From the NCBI RefSeq assembly GCF_946479965.1, contig NZ_CAMLHX010000071.1, forward strand, positions 1 through 18,745: DNA of 18,745 nt. Reading direction: 5' to 3'. The stretch's first letter is position 1. The number at the start of each line of letters is the position of its first letter. The translations under genes and the position numbers were made by a program. Origin of the DNA: an uncultured Mucilaginibacter sp. (GTDB taxonomy: Bacteria; Bacteroidota; Bacteroidia; Sphingobacteriales; Sphingobacteriaceae). Below are positions 15,474-18,745 of the stretch, piece by piece. The notes under the pieces are model-generated. The model had not been told where the DNA came from. It was given only the letters and a program-made list of their open reading frames with translations, and searched no databases.

Positions 15474-15503
15474 TTCAGCGCCGGGTTGCTATACGCAACT
15501 TTG
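15473..15503 (+). promoter_or_regulatory. Possible promoter of the TIG lipoprotein gene
   Basis: TTTC (15473-15476) and CAACTTTG (15496-15503) are exactly 19 bases apart; each box has one mismatch from TTTG and TAnnTTTG. The ATG at 15525 is 21 bases downstream of the -7 box. The dyad GTTGC-TATAC-GCAAC (15485-15499) overlaps the -7 box. Confidence 0.45.
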
Positions 15504-15524
15504 ACAGCAAAAGAACTCTTAAAA

Positions 15525-17105
15525 ATGAAAACAATCAAACTCTTATCAGCAGCTTACATCTTTGCATGTTTGTTATTTTGTATCACGGTATCTTCGTGTA
15601 AAAAAGATCCGGGAACAACACCTACTGAGGTAATCCTTCCAACAATTACGGGCATAAGCCCTAAAAACCCCGTACCAGGCGATGTTGTAACCGTTAGCGG
15701 AACAGGTTTTGGCACTGTTGTAACCGACGTTAAAGTAACCATAGGTACGCAGGTTATTACCATAACTACCGTTAGCGATACACAGGTAAAATTTACCCTG
15801 CCGACCGGTATAACTGCCGGCGACCTGGCCATCGCCATAAAAAACATCAATGCTAAAAACACCGATCCGACCGGCGTAACTATTACGCCTCAACCTGCCC
15901 CTGTGGCAGTTACCGTGTTATCAATAAGCCCGGCGCAAGCTAAGGTTGGCGATGTGATAACTGTTTTGGGAACTGGTTTTAGTGCGACTGTTGCTGATAA
16001 CGTTTTTAAATTTAACGGTGCAACCGCAGTTGTACAGAGCGTTTTATTGGGCAGCATGCAGGTTGTAGTACCTGGCGGCGCTACAACCGGACTGGTTAGC
16101 TTAAGTGTAAAAGGGGCTGCAGCTGTTAGTGGGCCGCAGTTTACATTAGATGTTGCCACGCCGGGGAGCAGTGTAGATTATATTAATGTAATAAGCGGCA
16201 GCGCAAAATTTAATAAAGTAGCCACTGCTAACAATGATATCTCTGATATATTTATTGATAAGAACACCAATACGCTTTACTTTTCTGATTATTACAATCT
16301 AGGAGCGAGCGCCGGTAATACAATTTATAAAATGAATTTGACCGGCGGTAGCCCGGCCAAATTAACAACCGACGCGCGTATTACCAATATCCAGTATATC
16401 ACTACAGACGCAACCGGTAATGTTTTCGCGCTGAAATACCAGGACAACGCAATACAAAAGGCTACGATCTATAGAATATCGGCAGATGGTAACACCATTA
16501 CCGAAATTAAGAAAGACATTGCCTTGTTTGGAGACGGTGCAAAACGCCTGTATGTAGACTCGGAAGGCACCATTTGGCTTGGACACGCCAATAAGCTGGA
16601 CGCGACAAACACTTATGTTTATGTGAGCAGCCATAACGCTAACAGCGCTGTTGACGGGCCGTTATACAAAGGCGACGTTGCGTATGTTGTCAACTATTCT
16701 ACCTATAACATCGTTTATAAAACGCTTAACCTCGTAAGCGGTGCTGATGCCACCACTGATTTTAACTTGCAGGGAATGTTTACGCAGGACGACAGTAAAA
16801 TAACTTCTAACAATGATGGTCCGCGCTTGTCAACATTTGCGTTGGATGGCAGCGAGAACTGTTATGTACTCTACCCGTTATCATATCAAACCGGGCAACT
16901 AACGCAGACTTACCTTATCCGTAAAACTAAAAACGGCAGCGGCACAAGCTCGCTCATCACTAAATTTAACACCAAATATTCAGGAACCAACCCTATAGTA
17001 GAACCACAAGGCGGCCTGAATGTTAAACCAATAATGGCGGCTGATAACAGCGGGAACTTATATTTAAAATACAACTCCAAAGAGATCATCAAGATCTCTC
17101 AATAG
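15525..17105 (+). CDS. Two-TIG-domain surface lipoprotein with a propeller-like C-terminal region
   Basis: About 526 residues from the ATG at 15525; an upstream TTG at 15462 in the same frame is rejected because it lies inside the palindrome and upstream of the lipoprotein signal. The lipoprotein signal is MKTIKLL... with lipobox V-S-S-C and the lipid-bearing Cys25, followed by K-K-D-P, typical of Bacteroidota lipoproteins. Two IPT/TIG immunoglobulin-like domains follow: about 40-118 (I-T-G-I-S-P-K-N-P-V-P-G-D-V-V-T-V-S-G-T-G-F) and 125-207 (L-S-I-S-P-A-Q-A-K-V-G-D-V-I-T-V-L-G-T-G-F). Residues ~218-526 look like blades of an NHL/SMP-30-type beta propeller, with repeated patterns such as D-I-F-I-D-K-N-T-N-T-L-Y-F-S-D and A-A-D-N-S-G-N-L-Y. 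The likely role is extracytoplasmic binding of carbohydrate or protein; no SusC/SusD pair is nearby, so a glycan-uptake role is unsupported. It is followed by a clear terminator. Confidence 0.85.
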   Translation: MKTIKLLSAAYIFACLLFCITVSSCKKDPGTTPTEVILPTITGISPKNPVPGDVVTVSGTGFGTVVTDVKVTIGTQVITITTVSDTQVKFTLPTGITAGDLAIAIKNINAKNTDPTGVTITPQPAPVAVTVLSISPAQAKVGDVITVLGTGFSATVADNVFKFNGATAVVQSVLLGSMQVVVPGGATTGLVSLSVKGAAAVSGPQFTLDVATPGSSVDYINVISGSAKFNKVATANNDISDIFIDKNTNTLYFSDYYNLGASAGNTIYKMNLTGGSPAKLTTDARITNIQYITTDATGNVFALKYQDNAIQKATIYRISADGNTITEIKKDIALFGDGAKRLYVDSEGTIWLGHANKLDATNTYVYVSSHNANSAVDGPLYKGDVAYVVNYSTYNIVYKTLNLVSGADATTDFNLQGMFTQDDSKITSNNDGPRLSTFALDGSENCYVLYPLSYQTGQLTQTYLIRKTKNGSGTSSLITKFNTKYSGTNPIVEPQGGLNVKPIMAADNSGNLYLKYNSKEIIKISQ

Positions 17106-17129
17106 ACAATTATTAATTTAAGGGAGCTG

Positions 17130-17167
17130 ATCAGGGCGGAGTTAATTACTTCGTCCTGATTTTTTTT
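17130..17167 (+). terminator. Intrinsic terminator after the TIG lipoprotein gene
   Basis: The arms at 17130-17141 and 17149-17160 form a 12-bp stem (two G-T wobbles) around the loop TTAATTA, followed by seven T at 17161-17167. It starts 24 bases after the stop codon. Confidence 0.85.
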
Positions 17168-17268
17168 GATGTTTTTCGGCAATATAAAAATGGAACAATG
17201 GGCATTAATATGTTTTAAAAATATGCTCAGGAAATTGCAATATCTGTATGATAAACAAGGGAATATAA

Positions 17269-17276
17269 TATCTTTG
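17269..17276 (+). promoter_or_regulatory. Possible -7 element of the TPR membrane protein gene
   Basis: TATCTTTG matches TAnnTTTG exactly and lies 24 bases before the ATG at 17301. The -33 region is weak (TATG at 17247-17250). Its position supports the downstream start codon rather than the longer reading frame beginning at 17166. Confidence 0.45.
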
Positions 17277-17300
17277 AATGCCGCTCACGATTATATGTAT

Positions 17301-18668
17301 ATGAAGATACTCTTACTGGTTTTTGCCTTGTCATTTTCCCTAAACAGTTACAGTCAACATACCGACAGCTTGATCAATCTGATCTATAAACAAAAAACAG
17401 ACACAGCCCGCATAAGGCGGATGTACGATGTATTCCTTACTGCCGATGAAATAGGGGAGATTAAAGCTATTGAAGCGCATAAAAAAGTATTGGCCTTAGC
17501 CAAAAAAAATAAGGACCGTGTTGGAGAAGCAGCTGTCACAGCCGAACTGGGCTACATTTTTTTAAACGCGGGGAGCACTGTTCAAGGCACAAAGTTGTTA
17601 TTATCGGCACTAAAGATTGCAGAAGAAACCGGTAATGATCAAGCCATGGGCATTACGTATCAAAACCTCGGCATTTCTCAGACAGATCCTGTTAAGTACA
17701 AGGACTTACAACAGAAAGCCGAAACTTATTCTTCCAAAGCAGGGGATCATCTTTTCTTATGCTTTGAGTACTTAAATCTTTCCGGGTACTATGTTGCAAC
17801 TAAAAAGCTGGATTCCGCACTATATTATGCGGAAAAAGGGTATAGTATTGCAAAAACCAAAAACTTTATCCAAGTACAGGGCTCATTGCTGATCAAACTT
17901 TCTATCATCCAGCGCAGGTTAGGAAATAATGGATTGGCTCTGGAGTATATTCGCATGGCAGATAGGCTGAGCACCAGGAAAGTTCTGAACCCCGTTGATA
18001 AAATAGAGGTGTATAATGCTTATACTCGGTTTTTTAGAACGCAGGGTCAAACAGATTCTGCATTTTTCTATGCTTATAAGAGTTTAACCGCCGCAAAAAA
18101 AGGTTTTGCGGTAGATATTATTCAACCTGCCTTTGATCTGAGTGGGTTATATGAAAATAAAAATGCCGATAGCGCCTTAAAATATACACGGATTTCTTAT
18201 TCAGTTAGAAATACTTTTAATAATGTACAAAAACTGCAACAAATAGAGGCACTTAATTTTGATGAAGCCAGGCGACAGGAAGATCTGCTGGCTGCTAAAA
18301 AACAAGAAGCGGAGGAGCATGCACAAAACCTGCAATATGCTGCAATAGCTATTACTTTGGTAATATTAGCTTTGCTGTTTTTATTGTTTAGCCATTCTGT
18401 AATTGCCACGCAGGGTACCATTAAATTTTTAGGGATTCTCTCCTTACTTATTGTTTTTGAGTTTATCAATTTGTTGATACATCCTTTCATAGGTAATTTA
18501 ACACATCATTCACCGGTTTTAATGTTGCTTTTTATGGTGTGCCTGGCAGCGCTTTTAATACCAATGCATCATAAATTGGAGCATTGGATCACCAATAAAA
18601 TGATAGAAAAAAATAAGAAGATAAGGCTGGCTTCCGCCAAAAAGACAATTGCCGAATTAGAGGGCTAA
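17301..18668 (+). CDS. Exported TPR protein with three C-terminal membrane helices
   Basis: About 455 residues from ATG 17301 (ATG 17295 is equally possible). The frame is open back to 17166, but that start falls in the T tract of the previous terminator and would bury the signal peptide MKILLLVFALSFSLNSYSQ internally, so it is rejected. After the signal peptide come about five degenerate TPR-like helical pairs (20-310; for example A-E-L-G-Y-I-F-L-N-A-G near 81-91 and L-D-S-A-L-Y-Y-A-E-K-G near 170-180), a charged coiled coil (310-342, E-A-R-R-Q-E-D-L-L-A-A-K-K-Q), three hydrophobic helices (about 345-363, 374-393, 403-421) and a short basic cytoplasmic tail ending in K-K-T-I-A-E-L-E-G. It looks like the sensory and membrane half of a TPR signalling protein but has no kinase, AraC or LuxR output domain. 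It is not a truncation: the stop is clean and the three-helix ending looks deliberate. The function is unknown. Confidence 0.75.
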   Translation: MKILLLVFALSFSLNSYSQHTDSLINLIYKQKTDTARIRRMYDVFLTADEIGEIKAIEAHKKVLALAKKNKDRVGEAAVTAELGYIFLNAGSTVQGTKLLLSALKIAEETGNDQAMGITYQNLGISQTDPVKYKDLQQKAETYSSKAGDHLFLCFEYLNLSGYYVATKKLDSALYYAEKGYSIAKTKNFIQVQGSLLIKLSIIQRRLGNNGLALEYIRMADRLSTRKVLNPVDKIEVYNAYTRFFRTQGQTDSAFFYAYKSLTAAKKGFAVDIIQPAFDLSGLYENKNADSALKYTRISYSVRNTFNNVQKLQQIEALNFDEARRQEDLLAAKKQEAEEHAQNLQYAAIAITLVILALLFLLFSHSVIATQGTIKFLGILSLLIVFEFINLLIHPFIGNLTHHSPVLMLLFMVCLAALLIPMHHKLEHWITNKMIEKNKKIRLASAKKTIAELEG

Positions 18669-18703
18669 AACCTGACAATTCTGGTCTACCCACAAGCCAC
18701 CCA

Positions 18704-18719
18704 TAAATTTGTATTTTTG
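18704..18719 (+). promoter_or_regulatory. Tandem -7-like elements before the last partial gene
   Basis: Two exact TAnnTTTG matches stand in tandem: TAAATTTG (18704-18711) and TATTTTTG (18712-18719). TCTG at 18680-18683 is 20 bases before the first, a fair -33 candidate. The following ATG is at 18724, so the leader would be very short or absent. Confidence 0.45.
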
Positions 18720-18723
18720 CCCC

Positions 18724-18745
18724 ATGCAACAGCCCAATAATCCAC
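18724..18745 (+). CDS. Start of a further gene (first seven codons only)
   Basis: An ATG at 18724 opens a frame reading MQQPNNP to the window edge. The tandem TAnnTTTG elements just upstream, and the absence of any other function for the 55 bases after the TPR gene, suggest a real gene start. Seven residues are too few to name a product. Confidence 0.4.

Larger units (their letters stand above)
15238..15524. other. Divergent intergenic region between kinase and TIG lipoprotein genes
   Basis: This 287-base gap has no credible coding region; open frames in it lack any recognisable feature. It should hold the kinase promoter (not identified; the -33/-7 pattern is absent upstream of 15237) and the lipoprotein promoter. 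The half nearest the lipoprotein is rich in dyads: ACTACGTAGT (15441-15450), the 18-bp palindrome (15456-15473), and GTTGC-N5-GCAAC (15485-15499). Confidence 0.6.

Noticed and set aside
15313..15601. Short open frames (63-78 codons) in the kinase-lipoprotein gap on both strands
   Set aside because: No start context, signal peptide or domain features, and they overlap the operator and promoter region.
17166..17300. 45-residue N-terminal extension of the TPR membrane protein
   Set aside because: It starts inside the T tract of the previous terminator, spans a -7 promoter element, and would place the signal peptide internally.

Overview
The window looks like an ordinary chromosomal stretch from a member of the Bacteroidota, most likely the Sphingobacteriaceae (Mucilaginibacter/Pedobacter type). 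The sequence basis is: several sites matching the Bacteroidota promoter pattern TTTG-N18-20-TAnnTTTG just ahead of genes, almost no Shine-Dalgarno sequences, secreted proteins with signal peptides ending in A-Q, a lipoprotein beginning C-K-K-D-P, and protein types common in this phylum (DUF1573, fused 800-residue E1 enzyme, TPR histidine kinase, TIG lipoprotein). The genus-level placement is inference. I see no rRNA, tRNA, CRISPR array, insertion sequence, phage gene or obvious horizontally acquired block.

Layout. Positions 1-320 hold the start of a minus-strand PLP aminotransferase. A DUF1573 periplasmic protein (463-870, minus) is divergent from a large fused alpha/beta E1 2-oxoacid dehydrogenase (1003-3435, plus). 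After a strong terminator comes a secreted thioredoxin-fold protein (3588-4310, plus), which converges on an M1 metallopeptidase (4347-6344, minus) lying downstream of a Ppx/GppA phosphatase (6391-7320, minus). Past a terminator lies a two-gene membrane-protein operon (7461-9055, minus: a small three-helix protein and a DUF4153-like protein). Its promoter overlaps a neat inverted repeat. Divergent from it is a secreted two-domain M16 peptidase (9286-12120, plus), which shares a 16-bp perfect terminator hairpin with a convergent SMR/Gdx-type exporter (12191-12520, minus). Upstream of the exporter on the same strand is a two-component system: TPR histidine kinase (13213-15237) and LuxR-type response regulator (12576-13208). 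Divergent from the kinase is a two-TIG-domain lipoprotein (15525-17105, plus). Its putative promoter contains a perfect 18-bp palindrome. The window ends with a TPR/three-helix membrane protein (17301-18668, plus) and the first codons of another gene.

How the genes relate. The kinase and response regulator are four bases apart and almost certainly work together. The small membrane protein and the DUF4153-like protein overlap and form a second clear unit. The Ppx and M1 genes are 46 bases apart and may be co-transcribed. The other genes appear to be independent units, several with their own terminators. The most promising unexplained signals are regulatory: the palindrome ahead of the TIG lipoprotein, the TACTTTG-N5-CAAAGTA repeat ahead of the membrane-protein operon, and a cluster of TGCAACA heptamers between the E1 gene and the thioredoxin-like gene. 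I did not find convincing evidence of a wholly new multi-gene system.
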